Assembly (NCBI RefSeq): GCF_026213295.1
Contig: NC_079424.1
Location: 17,484,903-17,548,902 of the forward strand
DNA length: 64,000 nt
Direction: 5' to 3'
From: Gadus chalcogrammus
Lineage: Eukaryota > Chordata > Actinopteri > Gadiformes > Gadidae
Position numbers and translations under genes: made by a program. The notes beneath the pieces were generated by a model that was not told the DNA's origin, ran no database searches, and saw only the letters and a program-made list of their open reading frames with translations. Positions within the stretch are counted from its first letter, which is position 1; every line of letters begins with the position of its first letter. Shown here piece by piece: positions 12,201 through 21,751 of the stretch.

Positions 12201-14066
12201 TATAGTAGCTCTGAGAGTGCAGGCCTTGGAGATCCATTGCTTCTCACTGTGTATTTGTTGTTGATCATTAGGTATAGGTGCAAGTTATCAGCACTCAGCC
12301 CCTCGATCTGGAGGCTACAGTACTGCTGTTGCTCATCATCCTACATACTTTGGTACGTATTCTATATTCATAAAATATGGCCATTGATCATTGCTTGTGG
12401 TCTTGGCTTGAAATGTAGTGGGACAGGTAATTCTCCAGAATGACTTTATTTGACCAAACCAAGTCCATATATGTATATCTTCCTTTGCGTATTATTGTTG
12501 CTTCCACCTTGTCATTATACTTTTTGTTCAGTGGATGGAGATCCTCATTTCATGATCGAACTGCCAGAGAGAGAGGACGCTCTGTGCTTCAACATCAATG
12601 ACTCACCTGGAACCATCTTTAACCTGGTCAAAGACCCCTCCATAGGTGAGCCTGCTTCAGTCCACACGGCACACGTGTCGTTCATAAAATGGGATTTCAA
12701 CCTCTTGGCCATTTTAATGATTACTGAAAGAAATCTATTATCTTATCAGTATCCTCTAGGAAGTAGATCATTTAATCACATGTTGCTTCTTCAGGACTTT
12801 TGGTCAATGGTCAGACCATTGGGGATAAGATGGTTGCCCCTGATGGTAAAGTCAACACCTACTTTGGCCGCCTTGGTGTTGTCCATCACACCCTGGGGGT
12901 GAGGCTGGAGGTGACCACTGAGTACATCACTCTGTCCCAGGATGGACAAAAGGTCAAGCTGCTGTGGTCAGATCAAGCTTCCCTAAAAGGACCCAGGTAG
13001 AAACACCTAGAAACCGACGGATGTTTATGACAATGTAACGGCTTGACCTCCTCTCTTTGCTTTTTTACTTTGTCTTCCTACCAAGTCATTCTGATTCCAC
13101 CATCCACTCCATCTCCACTTTCTCTCCTAACCCCAGTGTGGATCTGCTTTTGACCAAGGACCGGAGCGTCAAGGTGACTTTAAGAGATTCTGTAAAGTTT
13201 GTGATCCTGCTCCACAAAGTGTGGAAGATGCACCCCTACCACCAGGACTACCTGGGATTCTACACTCTGGACAGCCACCTTCTCTCTCCATCCGTCCATG
13301 GTCTGCTAGGTAATGGAACAACAGGGAATCATAGCAGGAAATAGTGTCCCAGACAGGTGGTGTTTATCGATAGTACTTTGCTAATGAAACTAAGAACATG
13401 TAGAACTAAAAATTATTGAAACTGTTTTAATTGTAAGTAAAGAATAGCAGAAAGTTTTCTGCTTATTGGTCTCTTATCTTTGTCCAATTTTATGCAGTCA
13501 GATGGGTAAACTGATCTATTCAGCATCCATCTAGCTAGACACTTCCACCAGTGATGTCAGAGGGCAAGGCAGATTTGGAAACAGCTTTTAATGGATTAAC
13601 ACACTCACACCTGGACATTTTAACTAAAGTCAGATAAAGTCTGACTTTAAGGGAATCAATACAAAGTCTTTTCAATGCTGGTAAATTCTGCAGGTCAGTT
13701 CTACCATGGGATTGAGTTTGAAGTTGGAGATCTACGTCCAGGAGAGGTTCCTGAGAAACCAGACGCCACCATGTATGTCAAAGGACATCAGCTCAATGTG
13801 ACCAGGTACACCTGCTACCTTACATCTGTGTCACAGAACAGTGAACATCTAGATCGGAAATTTGGAGAAATATATTTGATCAAACTTTGGATACACCTTT
13901 TGACCTCTGTTGTCTCTTGGTCTCTAGAGGTTGGCAACGGGACTTCAGGAAGGATTTGAAGAAAGGAGAAAATGTGCCATGCTGGTTCATCCACAGTAAT
14001 GGGACAGGGCTCATTGATGGCAGTGCTGAAGATTACATCGTGTCAGGCCTCTTTAACACTGTTTGA
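6568..14066 (+). CDS. ITIH heavy chain gene B, complete (22 exons, 918 aa)
   Basis: Secreted inter-alpha-trypsin inhibitor heavy chain (ITIH1/3-like). Twenty-two exons join in one frame (2757 nt including TGA), close to the usual family length of about 900 residues. Order: signal peptide (1-25 or so), short propeptide, VIT domain (about 57-198), linker (199-278), vWA domain (279-476) with MIDAS D305-x-S307-x-S309, T375 and D410, a middle region, a variable linker, then V-D-G-D676-P677-H-F and a 242-residue C-terminal part. In the family, cleavage after that Asp exposes the carboxyl that is esterified to bikunin's chondroitin sulfate. The start ATG is the first in frame before the hydrophobic leader, and TCAGTCATGCC is shared with gene C. 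Candidate poly(A) signals are at 14227-14232 and 14456-14461. Known zebrafish loci of this type are named itih3a/b; orthology is not established here. Confidence 0.93.
7346..8935 (+). CDS. Gene B exons 4-8 (VIT domain and following linker)
   Basis: Exons 7346-7503, 8026-8130, 8279-8441, 8603-8713 and 8807-8935 (residues 57-278). Exons 4-6 hold the VIT domain: [31 protein letters not shown] and [15 protein letters not shown] are characteristic stretches. Exon 8 carries [18 protein letters not shown], the conserved Cys pair before the vWA domain. Two oddities: the exon 7 acceptor follows directly on an (TG)n tract with no pyrimidine tract, and the exon 7 donor is GTTCAG, weak compared with GTATAA in gene C. 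Intron 4 carries an L2-like LINE tail. Confidence 0.9.
7660..7845 (+). mobile_element. L2-like LINE 3' tail in gene B intron 4
   Basis: The sequence reads like the extreme 3' end of an L2/CR1-type retrotransposon: CAAGACTCATCTCTTCTCC, then GTAAAGCGCTTTGAGTACGTGAAAAGCGCTATATAAATTGAATC ending in (ATT)n. The same tail type occurs at 28840-29395. No coding domain is left here. Confidence 0.65.
8515..8600. repeat. (TG)n microsatellite abutting gene B exon 7 acceptor
   Basis: Uninterrupted TG dinucleotides for about 85 bp, ending in the splice acceptor GTGCAG. Gene C has the same arrangement at 32994-33109. Confidence 0.95.
9036..10068 (+). CDS. Gene B exons 9-12 (von Willebrand A domain)
   Basis: Exons 9036-9152, 9340-9508, 9600-9725 and 9887-10068 (residues 279-476). 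Exon 9 encodes [12 protein letters not shown], the beta-1 strand and MIDAS loop. Exon 11 encodes STNIN (MIDAS Thr) and [12 protein letters not shown] (MIDAS Asp). Exon 12 encodes [16 protein letters not shown] and [15 protein letters not shown]. All metal-site residues are present, so divalent-cation binding is expected. The exon 9 donor GTACAG is followed within about 10 bases by (TG)n; the exon 10 acceptor is AAAG rather than CAG. Confidence 0.92.
9163..9250. repeat. (TG)n microsatellite just downstream of gene B exon 9 donor
   Basis: About 88 bp of TG repeat beginning some 10 bases after the exon 9 5' splice site. A shorter tract occupies the same place in gene C (33745-33779). Confidence 0.95.
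10086..11160. mobile_element. Transposon remnants in gene B intron 12
   Basis: Intron 12 is the longest of gene B. At 10357 a possible LTR on the - strand has its end (TGTCATGGGTAG on +); reading the - strand there is an AATAAAAG about 90 bp before the ...CATGACA end. The other boundary and target duplications were not located. Flanking pieces at 10086-10150 and 11095-11155 carry GGGCTTCGCCC and GGGCTTTAGCC motifs that resemble the GGGGCTAAAGCC repeat at 20855-21345. No protein-coding frame recognised. Confidence 0.3.
11314..12352 (+). CDS. Gene B exons 13-17 (post-vWA region and variable linker)
   Basis: Exons 11314-11499, 11592-11731, 11856-12016, 12139-12165 and 12278-12352. Exon 13 ([11 protein letters not shown]...[14 protein letters not shown]) and exon 14 ([34 protein letters not shown]) are the usual ITIH stretch after the vWA domain. 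Exon 15 carries sequon KSNAT and [15 protein letters not shown]. Exon 16 is a 9-codon linker and exon 17 a 25-codon linker ending HHPTYF. From 11390 onward the DNA matches gene A. The last about 147 bp of exon 15 are identical in genes A, B and C. Confidence 0.92.
12532..14066 (+). CDS. Gene B exons 18-22 (cleavage site and C-terminal propeptide)
   Basis: Exons 12532-12645, 12795-12996, 13137-13309, 13694-13805 and 13928-14066. Exon 18 opens with [16 protein letters not shown]; the Asp-Pro bond is the family's processing site. Exon 19 includes [10 protein letters not shown] and [15 protein letters not shown], exon 20 [15 protein letters not shown], exon 21 [13 protein letters not shown] and sequon LNVT, and exon 22 ends [15 protein letters not shown] plus TGA. 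This is the ITI heavy-chain C-terminal domain, removed from mature heavy chains when the chain is esterified to bikunin. Confidence 0.93.
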
Positions 14067-14805
14067 CAAGTAAAAGACAAGGTCACCCATACTGGAGCAG
14101 CTACCAACCTGCAGCGATTTTAACCCCACACCATGTCAGTGTCGTAATATTAATTTGTCAAAGAATGAGACCCTTGATGGGAATTCCAATGCTATCAAAT
14201 TTCGATAAAGTATTAACAAGTTCTACAATAAATATTCTATCAAATCAAGCATCTAAGCATCTTGAGATCCTTTGAGGGTTTTGAATGAGAAGACAGACAC
14301 CCATCAGATTCCATTTTCTAGGGCTGCAAAGATTTGTCAGTGAATAGAGGATCAAATCAATCTTTAGTTAGTAATCTGTTTAATGTACAGGTCAATACAA
14401 ATTCATGGTTATTGGATCATTATAAAAGGAATGGTCTTTGTAGCTGCATTGGTTTAATAAACGGCCACGCTTCATACTGATGACTTTTTGAATGTTTATT
14501 TTCTCTTAAACTCTCTGAAAACTGTAAACTTTAATAAACAGAAAAAACACCGTGACAACGTTAGCGCCTTAAACCTAATACAGAGTCCATCTTCTTCTGA
14601 AAACCCATGAGTCCGTGACTGGTTTTATATATCTGATGGCGCTTTTCCCATAATTCCCTGGGATAGGACCCCATATTTAAACAAACTCTTAACACAAAAA
14701 GGGGAAGTAGTAGCAATGACACAATATCTCTTTTTAACAGTACAACTTAAATAATTTTTAACCAAAGAATAAAATCATGAATTAAACAAATAATAAAATC
14801 ATGAA
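14067..14805. other. Gene B 3' flank
   Basis: A-like 3'UTR sequence to about 14202, then unique AT-rich sequence with AATAAA at 14227-14232 and 14456-14461. No reading frame of interest. Confidence 0.5.
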
Positions 14806-15039
14806 TTAAACAAATACTGTAAATAGGCCTACATATTTAAATCTCTGTAAAGTCCAGACTGTCTCTGAGACAGTTACAGTCTTGCTTTTTGGGCCAATTT
14901 TCGGCCGAAAATGGCCCAAAAGCGCATTTTCGGTTTTCGGCCGAAATACTTCTTTCACCGTAACAACACGGCCGAAACAGACATATGTGATGACGCAAAC
15001 AAAAACCTCGGCCAGCACAAGCTTGTCTGGATAAGTGAG

Positions 15040-15489
15040 TAAAGGCCGATTTAGAGTCGTTTTAGACGCAGAGACGTAAGCACGTAATTTACGCAAGGGA
15101 CTTGTTTTAGACAAGTTTTGATTTACGGTTCCTTTAAGGTTCCTTAAGGATTGCGCGTGTTGCAAGGGGATTCTCCGCCAGAACAGTAGGGGGAGCAACG
15201 AACGAATCTGTGGGCGTGGAAGTGGAAATCGCTGGCTTGTTTATATTTATGCACTTCCAGTATTTTCGACGAGAGTAGCAGTAGCTACTCAAGCCAGCGA
15301 TTTCCACTTCCACGCCCACAGATTCGTTCGTTGCTCCCCCTACTGTTCTGGCGGAGAATCCCCTTGCAACACTCGCAATCCTTAAGGAACCTTAAAGGAA
15401 CCGTAAATCAAAACTTGTCTAAAACAAGTCCCTTGTGTAAATTACGTGCTTACGTCTCTGCGTCTAAAACGACCCTAAATCGGCCTTTA
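15040..15489. mobile_element. Fold-back element, two 200-bp arms at 98.5% identity
   Basis: Left arm 15040-15239 and right arm 15290-15489 are inverted copies with three mismatches by my count, separated by a 50-bp loop (15240-15289). The ends read TAAAGGCCGATTTAG. A further diverged piece of the terminal sequence (ACGTGCTTACG...ATCGGCCTTTAG) follows at 15495-15545. Frames in the arms are mirror artefacts. To the left, 14885-15000 holds a palindrome-rich TTTTCGGCCGAAAAT stretch typical of hAT-like ends. Confidence 0.88.
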
Positions 15490-15869
15490 TGTATCTTACG
15501 TGCTTACGCGTTACGTCTAAAACAGAGCATATATCGGCCTTTAGGTCTCGCTGCAGCCTGTAGGACATGGACATCCAACGTCCAAGTGCTGTCACGTGAC
15601 GACAAGATGGCGGATGCGGTGAGACTTCTTAGCTGTGTCCCTATTCCTCTACGAATAGTCAAATCTCCTATCCTTTACTTAACCTTTGTGGAAAACGTCA
15701 TCGGGTCAAGGAGAGATGAAAATGTGCTTCCTTTCGAACCTAGGAAAAGACAGCACTGTTTAAAATGAATTAGACTCCACTTTTCCTAACCGACGTCATT
15801 GCGCGACGGGGAGTATTGCTGACCTCTAGCGTTTCTACGGTGGAACTACAGTTTGCCGAAGTTGGTCGA

Positions 15870-16000
15870 CAACAGGGGTTCTCAAAGTTTTGACATCTGA
15901 GGGCCAATTTAGGAACACAAAATTTGACTGAGGGCCGCCAAAGGAAAAAAATGTAGGCGGGTAACGCCGTCAGCATCCCAGTGGTGAAAAAAAACATTGC
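15870..16000. mobile_element. hAT-like terminus remnant
   Basis: CAGGGGTTCTCAAAGTTTTG followed by GAGGGCCAATTTAGG and GAGGGCCGCCAAAGG resembles a terminal piece of a Charlie-type hAT element. The other end was not found, so it is a fragment or an incomplete recognition. Confidence 0.4.
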
Positions 16001-16443
16001 ACCGTGGACCTCTGGGAGTGAGGTCAATTGAGGTCTAAATCACAAAACTGAGGTTCATCCTTTCAAAGTAATGTACAGTCGGATAAAAACGAACAAATAA
16101 CAGGATTGAATTGAAAGCTAGAGAGAGTCGAATTTTCTCTTTATATTTATTTATTTTTGTTTAAATTAATATTGATATAATAAAAAAAAAACGTACTGGC
16201 AATGATGGAAAAGTATAACAAAGTGGGGAACGACTTCACGTGACAAATGAAGAGGGAACAGAAATTATTTGCTTTGCAATTATTACATTATCTTATGCAT
16301 GCTGGGAACCACCAAAACTCAGTTCTTAAAATTCATATTATTGCGCAAGGGCTTTCATAAGTGCGCCATAAGCTAAATCACCATTTTGTTCCCTTATTAA
16401 GCAATAGATAGTAACTTAACTGATTCTAATTTATTTATTTATT

Positions 16444-17973
16444 TAAAGGTCCCATGACATGCTATTTTATGCATTCTTTAATATAGGTATTAGTGGGCAA
16501 CTAACACAGTATTCAAAGATGTTCCCGAAATTCAGCCGTGGTGCAGAGTTACAGCCACTCCGAGCCATTGAGCTTCCCCCAAATGCGCTGCTTTGGTGTC
16601 TGTAGCTATAATGCAAATGAGGAGGAGCGAGGCGGGTCAAGGAGGAGGGTGGGGGTGTGGCCCTGAGCAGCTTGCAGCCACGGTACCATGCGCTCTGTTT
16701 ACAGTGGATGTATCGCAATGGCGAGGCGCACACAGCCATTAGCCGTGTTCTGTAAATATTCTAGAACACACGGGAGTCCTGGAGCTCTATATCTAAATAT
16801 TATCATATAGCCTACATCGATATCTATATCATATAATATATATTATCATGGCCAAAAGCTGTGTGAGCCGATATTATGAATCTCAAACGACCGCGTTGGG
16901 TTCTCCAACGTTCCTGGTTCTTCAACTTCCACATCAATGTGAAGTAGACTGAACCGCGACAAGGAGGAGAAAGGGATTGTTGCCGGGCAGCGCTTAGGCA
17001 CCTCCGCCTCCGGCGGTGGTCCCTCAGCGGGGCTCAAGCGGGAGACTTTCGCCGCCAACAATCCCTTTCTCCTCCATGTCGTGGTTCATGTTCTTGGGGG
17101 AGTCAAAGCCAAAGTTTCTTCCCCCCAATTCATTCTCAACCTTGGCTGAGATAACCCCCAATACGAGTCTCGTTGTAGAAATACCAGAGACGAGAGTCTG
17201 ACGTGTTATGCGCCATAACACCAAAAGCAGAACGGTTATCCAAATAACAAGGAAGTGTACAACACTTGCGTTACAGTCCTGGAGCTCTATATCTAAATGA
17301 TATCATATAATACATAGATATCTATATCATATAATACATATTATCACGGCCAAAAGCAGTGTGCGCCTCCAGACGATATTATGAATCACAAACGAATTGT
17401 CGGGTTCTGCGAGGTCTCTGGTTCTTCCACTTTCACATCAACCTGAAGTCGACTGAACCGCGCGCTGCCTGCTGCCGGCTGCCTGCTGCCGGGTGATGGT
17501 GCCTCGCGGCAACCGGCGGCATGTCGCAGTTCATGTACTTCAGCGAGTCAAAGCCAAAGTTCCTTTCCCCCAATTCCTTCTCAACCATGGCTCAAATAAC
17601 CCCCACAACAGTTTTGTTGTGGAAATACAAGACACGTCAAAGAACCGACAAGAAACACTTGCGTTACAGTGTGTGTATTCACACACACACATGTGGCGCT
17701 CGCACGGTCGAGTCTCAATGGCGGGCCAACGTTTCTGGGCGGGCCAGGCAGAGTAAGGGGAGGAGCTTAGATGCTTGATGACGTCCTAAATAAAGACATT
17801 CCAAATCAGCGCGCTTGAGCCTCCGTTTTTTCAAAGGCGAGCAGAACAGCTAGTGCTCGTTTTACACCAAACGCAAGTTTTAGCCACTGGGGGACCATAG
17901 GCAGGCTAGGGGAAGTCATATTTATGTTAGAAAACCTCATAAAGTGAGATTTTCATGTCATGGGACCTTTAAA
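16444..17973. mobile_element. 1.5-kb non-autonomous TTAA-flanked DNA transposon
   Basis: The ends are exact inverted repeats: TTAAAGGTCCCATGACATG at left (about 16444-16462) and its complement at right (about 17955-17973), with TTAA at both outer edges. No transposase frame. Internally a segment is tandemly duplicated: 16776-17250 and 17275-17690 share GGAGCTCTATATCTAAATG, GATATCTATATCATATAATA, GGCCAAAAGC.GTGTG and GACTGAACCGCG. TTAA targets suggest piggyBac-type mobilisation (inference). A deleted cousin lies at 6111-6332. Confidence 0.8.
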
Positions 17974-18190
17974 TGGAGGGCACTCTGGGTTAGATGTCGG
18001 GCTGACAACCTGCCTGGAGTTTTGGTTTGGAATGTGGAGATTCACCATGTTCTCAATCATGGTGAGGTTCAATATGGACCATTCTTCCTAGACGGATATA
18101 CCCCGAGTACAAACACAGCCTACGAATTTGCAGGGTGCTTTTATCATGGTAGTGGACATTGCTACAACATGGGCCATCAATGGTGATTCT
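17974..18190 (+). pseudogene. Fragment resembling a viral/transposon B-family DNA polymerase-associated ORF
   Basis: One open stretch encodes GPFFLDGYTPSTNTAYEF followed by AGCFYHGSGHCYNMG. The pattern DGY-x(8-10)-YEF-x-GC-x-HG is one I associate with proteins of Polinton-like/B-type DNA polymerase mobile elements in animals. The usual second Cys context is altered (HGSGHC) and the frame stops after about 70 residues. There is no polymerase domain around it. A scrap only; family assignment is from memory of the motif. Confidence 0.4.
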
Positions 18191-18529
18191 ACACGGGGTC
18201 CTACGGGGGCCAGTGCACCTTTAGACATGTCCCAGCTGCCCCCCCCCGTGATGACCAAATAAAATAACTATGATTTTACTGATTTTACGGAACTAATTTG
18301 ACGCAACTTTCTACGCGGGTAACTTAGAGCGGCTAACCCAAACACTGTGCTGCTGCTTCTCGGTAAATGAGAGCTCAGCGACTATACTCTTGGAGAAAGA
18401 GCCACAATTTCTCCTGTTGCAAGAGTCAAAGCCAAGTAAAACGATTTCATTTCTTAAGTGACTTGCTGTTCTTATAGCAGCTGTCATGAAATGAGGAAAG
18501 AACAGTAGAACAGGGAAGTTTCCTTTGCG

Positions 18530-18960
18530 CTCTTTAGACTGTGCAAGATTGCTGTAACCCTTCCTGTAAGATCAGCCTCTGGGGAATACAGTTTCTCCAC
18601 ACTGAAACTGATAAAATAAACAGGAAATGGCACATTGTTTTGCACTTCGTTGTCACCCTGGAGTACAAAACAAACGTGTAGCAGGTTAATGAGCGCGGGG
18701 AGACCAGTTTCTTTTGTCCCTTTGTTGGGAGCTCTTTTATTTCATAAAGCAAACTTAAGACAGGCCCCAAACTAAATCATAACGGTCGATCCACGCGCTT
18801 CCTGGTTCCGTCGAGGTTGAGCACAGTCTCTGGATCTCTCTCTCTCAGAGGTAACATCTCTCACAGGTAACATCTCTCACAGGTAACATCTCTCACAGGT
18901 AACATCTCTCACAGGTAACATCTCTCCTACTGCAATACAAAGCAGGCACATAGATACACA
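18530..18960 (-). mobile_element. Probable LTR/3' region of the gypsy fragment
   Basis: Reading the - strand after the RNase H frame comes a short non-coding stretch, a small tandem repeat, then GAACCAGGAAGCGCGTGGATCG and AATAAAAGAGCTCCCAAC (AATAAA about 18736-18741 on the - strand), as expected for an LTR with a poly(A) signal. LTR edges and target duplications were not resolved. Confidence 0.4.
18851..18930. repeat. 16-bp tandem repeat (five copies)
   Basis: Unit GTAACATCTCTCACAG, starting at 18851, 18867, 18883, 18899 and 18915, nearly perfect. It sits inside the 3' region of the gypsy-like fragment. Confidence 0.9.
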
Positions 18961-19119
18961 TTCCCTGATTGGACCTGATCGCGGGCACCTGCTCGCAACC
19001 AGGTCCAACCCCCCCAGCCGATCCGGTGTGTTCCCAACCGCCCCCTACCTCCCCCTGCAGGCCAGACGTCGCACGTCCCCCCCCACCGCCCGACACAGGC
19101 CGGGGGAACATCCGGCCGC

Positions 19120-20235
19120 CAACTTACTCCCCCCCCCCAGAACGGGAGAGGAAGTCCGCCACGGCCATCTGCGCCCCGGGCCTGTGCACGACCCGAAAGT
19201 TGAAGGGCTGCAACGCGAGATACCACCGGGTGATCCTCGCGTCGACGTCCTTCATGCGTCGGAGCCACTGGAGGGGGGCGTGGTCGGAGTAGAGGGTGAA
19301 CGCGCGCCCCAGCAGGTAGTAGCGAAGGGCGCCGACTGCCCATCGGATGGCGAGACACTCCTTTTCGACTGTGCTGTACCGACCCTCCCGGTCCGATAGT
19401 TTTCTGCTCAGGTACAGCACCGGGGCGGTCAGCCCCTTCCACCTGCTGGGTCAGGACCGCGCCCAACCCCCTATCCGATGCGTCCGTCTGCAGGGTTAAA
19501 AGGGATATCAAAGTCAGGAGCACACAGGACCGACTTCCCACAGAGGGCTGTTTTAATAGCATCAAACGACACCTGACGTGGCTCCGACCACTGGACTGTA
19601 TCTGGGGCCCTCTTACGGGTGAGGTCGGTCAAGGGGCTGGCCAGGTCGGAGAAGTGTGGTACAAACTGCCGGTAGTAACCCGCCAGCCCCAAGAACCGCC
19701 TAACCTCTTTCTTGGTCCTGGGCCGAGGGGAGGCGGCGACCGCTGCGGTCTTCACGACCTGTGGCCGGACCTTCCCCCCCCCCTGGTGGTATCCCAGATA
19801 CTGGATCTTCCTCCGCCCGATCACGCACTTCTTCGGGTTGGCCGTGAGCCCCGCCCGTCTCAGCGACTGAAGAACGGCCGCCACCTGCCGCATATGCTGC
19901 TCCCACGTTCCACTATAGATGACGATGTCATCATTGTAGGCAGCAGCATACGCGGCGTGGGGCCGTAACACCCGGTCCATCAGCCGCTGAAACGTGGCCG
20001 GGTCCCCGAACAACCCGAACGGAAGCACCTTAAACTTGTACAGACCGAGCGGAGTGGAGAACGCCGTTTCTTCCCGGGCTGCTGGAGACAGCGGAATCTG
20101 CCAGTAGCCCTTAGTGCAGTCCAGGGTCGTGAGATAGGTGGCCATGCCAAGCCGGTCCACGAGTTCGTCGATCCGAGGCATTGGGTAGGCGTCAATCTTC
20201 GACACCGCATTCACTCTACGGTAGCCAATAAAAAA
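19120..20235 (-). pseudogene. Ty3/gypsy retrotransposon fragment: reverse transcriptase plus RNase H, truncated and frameshifted
   Basis: On the - strand the frame starts abruptly at YRRVNAVSKIDAYPMPRIDEL and continues with TTLDCTKGYWQIPL, AFSTPLGLYKF, LPFGLFGDPATFQRLMDRVL and YNDDIVIYS (catalytic YxDD), then GRRKIQYLGY and RRFLGLAGYYRQFVPHFSD. A frameshift near 19420-19480 separates this from RNase H: LQTDASDRGLGAVL, then YSTVEKECLAIRWAV, FTLYSDHAPLQWL and HRPGAQMAVADFLSRS. No gag, protease or integrase is visible. The 5' side is cut at about 20235, next to A/T-rich sequence and a (CA)n tract. The element cannot be functional as it stands. Confidence 0.9.
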
Positions 20236-20372
20236 TAAAGAAATAAAGAAAAGATAAATATTATGTCTCATCCATTTCGGACACTTTGCGCTTGGATACC
20301 GAAGATAGGTGGTAGAGTTCCTCTTGCCATCTCTCTGCCCTCCTCCGTGAAATTAGCAAACCGTCTGCAATG

Positions 20373-20375
<3 letters not shown>

Positions 20376-20463
<88 letters not shown>
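20376..20463. repeat. (CA)n microsatellite
   Basis: About 88 bp of pure CA repeat close to the truncated start of the gypsy fragment. Confidence 0.95.
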
Positions 20464-20466
<3 letters not shown>

Positions 20467-20854
20467 TAGTTTTTGTAGGTCATTGTTACGGTTGTGTTAA
20501 TATTGGAATTCACAGCACATCTGCTTCAGAAGAACTATACCCTTCAGTATCGAGATTCTTCAACAAAGTGGAGCACTACCACTTCCTGAGATGTGTTATG
20601 TCATGCTGTGGAAGATAATAGTATATCAGTCAGAATCAACTTCCAAAGACTGCAATGAGAGTAGACTGTTTGTACTCGACTACATCATAATTTTGCATTA
20701 ACTTTAGCCATTTCATTTTTGTATATTTTCCTTTATCTATATTTGTATGTGTCTAGTATACTATTTGAAATTTCGTTGAGATAAATAAGTTGCAGGTAAT
20801 TATAACTATTATTTAAAGTGTCTGCTATCGTGGATAAATACGTTAGCTTAAGGC

Positions 20855-21345
20855 AATGGCGTCCCTATGCTGTTTTATTCGGGGCTAAAGCCTCGGGTAT
20901 TATTTAATTAGCCCTGAATATGATCTTTAAAAAAATAAATAAAAAATAAATAAAGAATAATCATAAAAATTCATAAGTAGCCTAGTCTAGATAGACATAG
21001 TCCTTCTGGCAAGAGAATAAACAATGACCTGTTTACCACCTCAAGTGTATTAACCTATCCTATCCCCAGTCAGATCTGTGCGCGCGTGTGTGTGTGTATG
21101 TGTATGTGTGTATGTGTAAGGTCTGCCTCATATTCATTTGCAATAACTTGAATGGAACTTTAGTCATTTGGGGATAAGCAGCATAGCAGTCAGGTAGCTA
21201 TTTAAAGCTATAATAAACTGTGTATTTCATTTAGTTGGATAAAGCATTATGAAAAAGTTTGCATGCACAATAAAGAATACACATAAATTTGGCGCACAAC
21301 ATTTTCACATTCACTCTGGGCTAAGCCCCGGATATTAATGAAACC
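20855..21345. mobile_element. Remnant of a GGGGCTAAAGCC-type repeat
   Basis: GGCGTCCCTATGC and GGGGCTAAAGCCTCGGGTATTA at the left are mirrored by GGGCTAAGCCCCGGATATTAATG near 21310-21345. About 490 bp lies between, with A/T-rich filler and a GTGTATGTGT stretch. It looks like an old non-autonomous element, with similar motifs in gene B intron 12. Confidence 0.4.
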
Positions 21346-21654
21346 TAGAAATCCCCACCCAAATCTATTCTCTTGAGCAGAGGCAATAAAAATGCGATAT
21401 GCGTGGAAGAGAGACGGAAGGAGAGGAGAAAACGATTAGAGGGGAGAAGGAGAAGAGAGAAGGAGTAGTATTTAGTATCTGCTTCTGGTGGGCTATCGGA
21501 CAATCCCTCCCGATCAGGAGCGGCACCGGGAGGTGTGGCACGATCCCTGCCCTAGATACACACCATATATACACACCATAAAGATAAACACACCAAATAG
21601 ACACACACCAAAGATTAACTTAATATAGATACAAACTATATAGATACCACCCCC

Positions 21655-21655
<1 letters not shown>

Positions 21656-21749
<94 letters not shown>
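21656..21749. repeat. (CA)n microsatellite
   Basis: About 94 bp of CA repeat following CACCCCCCCC. Confidence 0.95.

Positions 21750-21751
<2 letters not shown>

Noticed and set aside
14806..15768. Mirror-image 130- and 145-codon frames
   Set aside because: They are the two arms of the fold-back element read on opposite strands.
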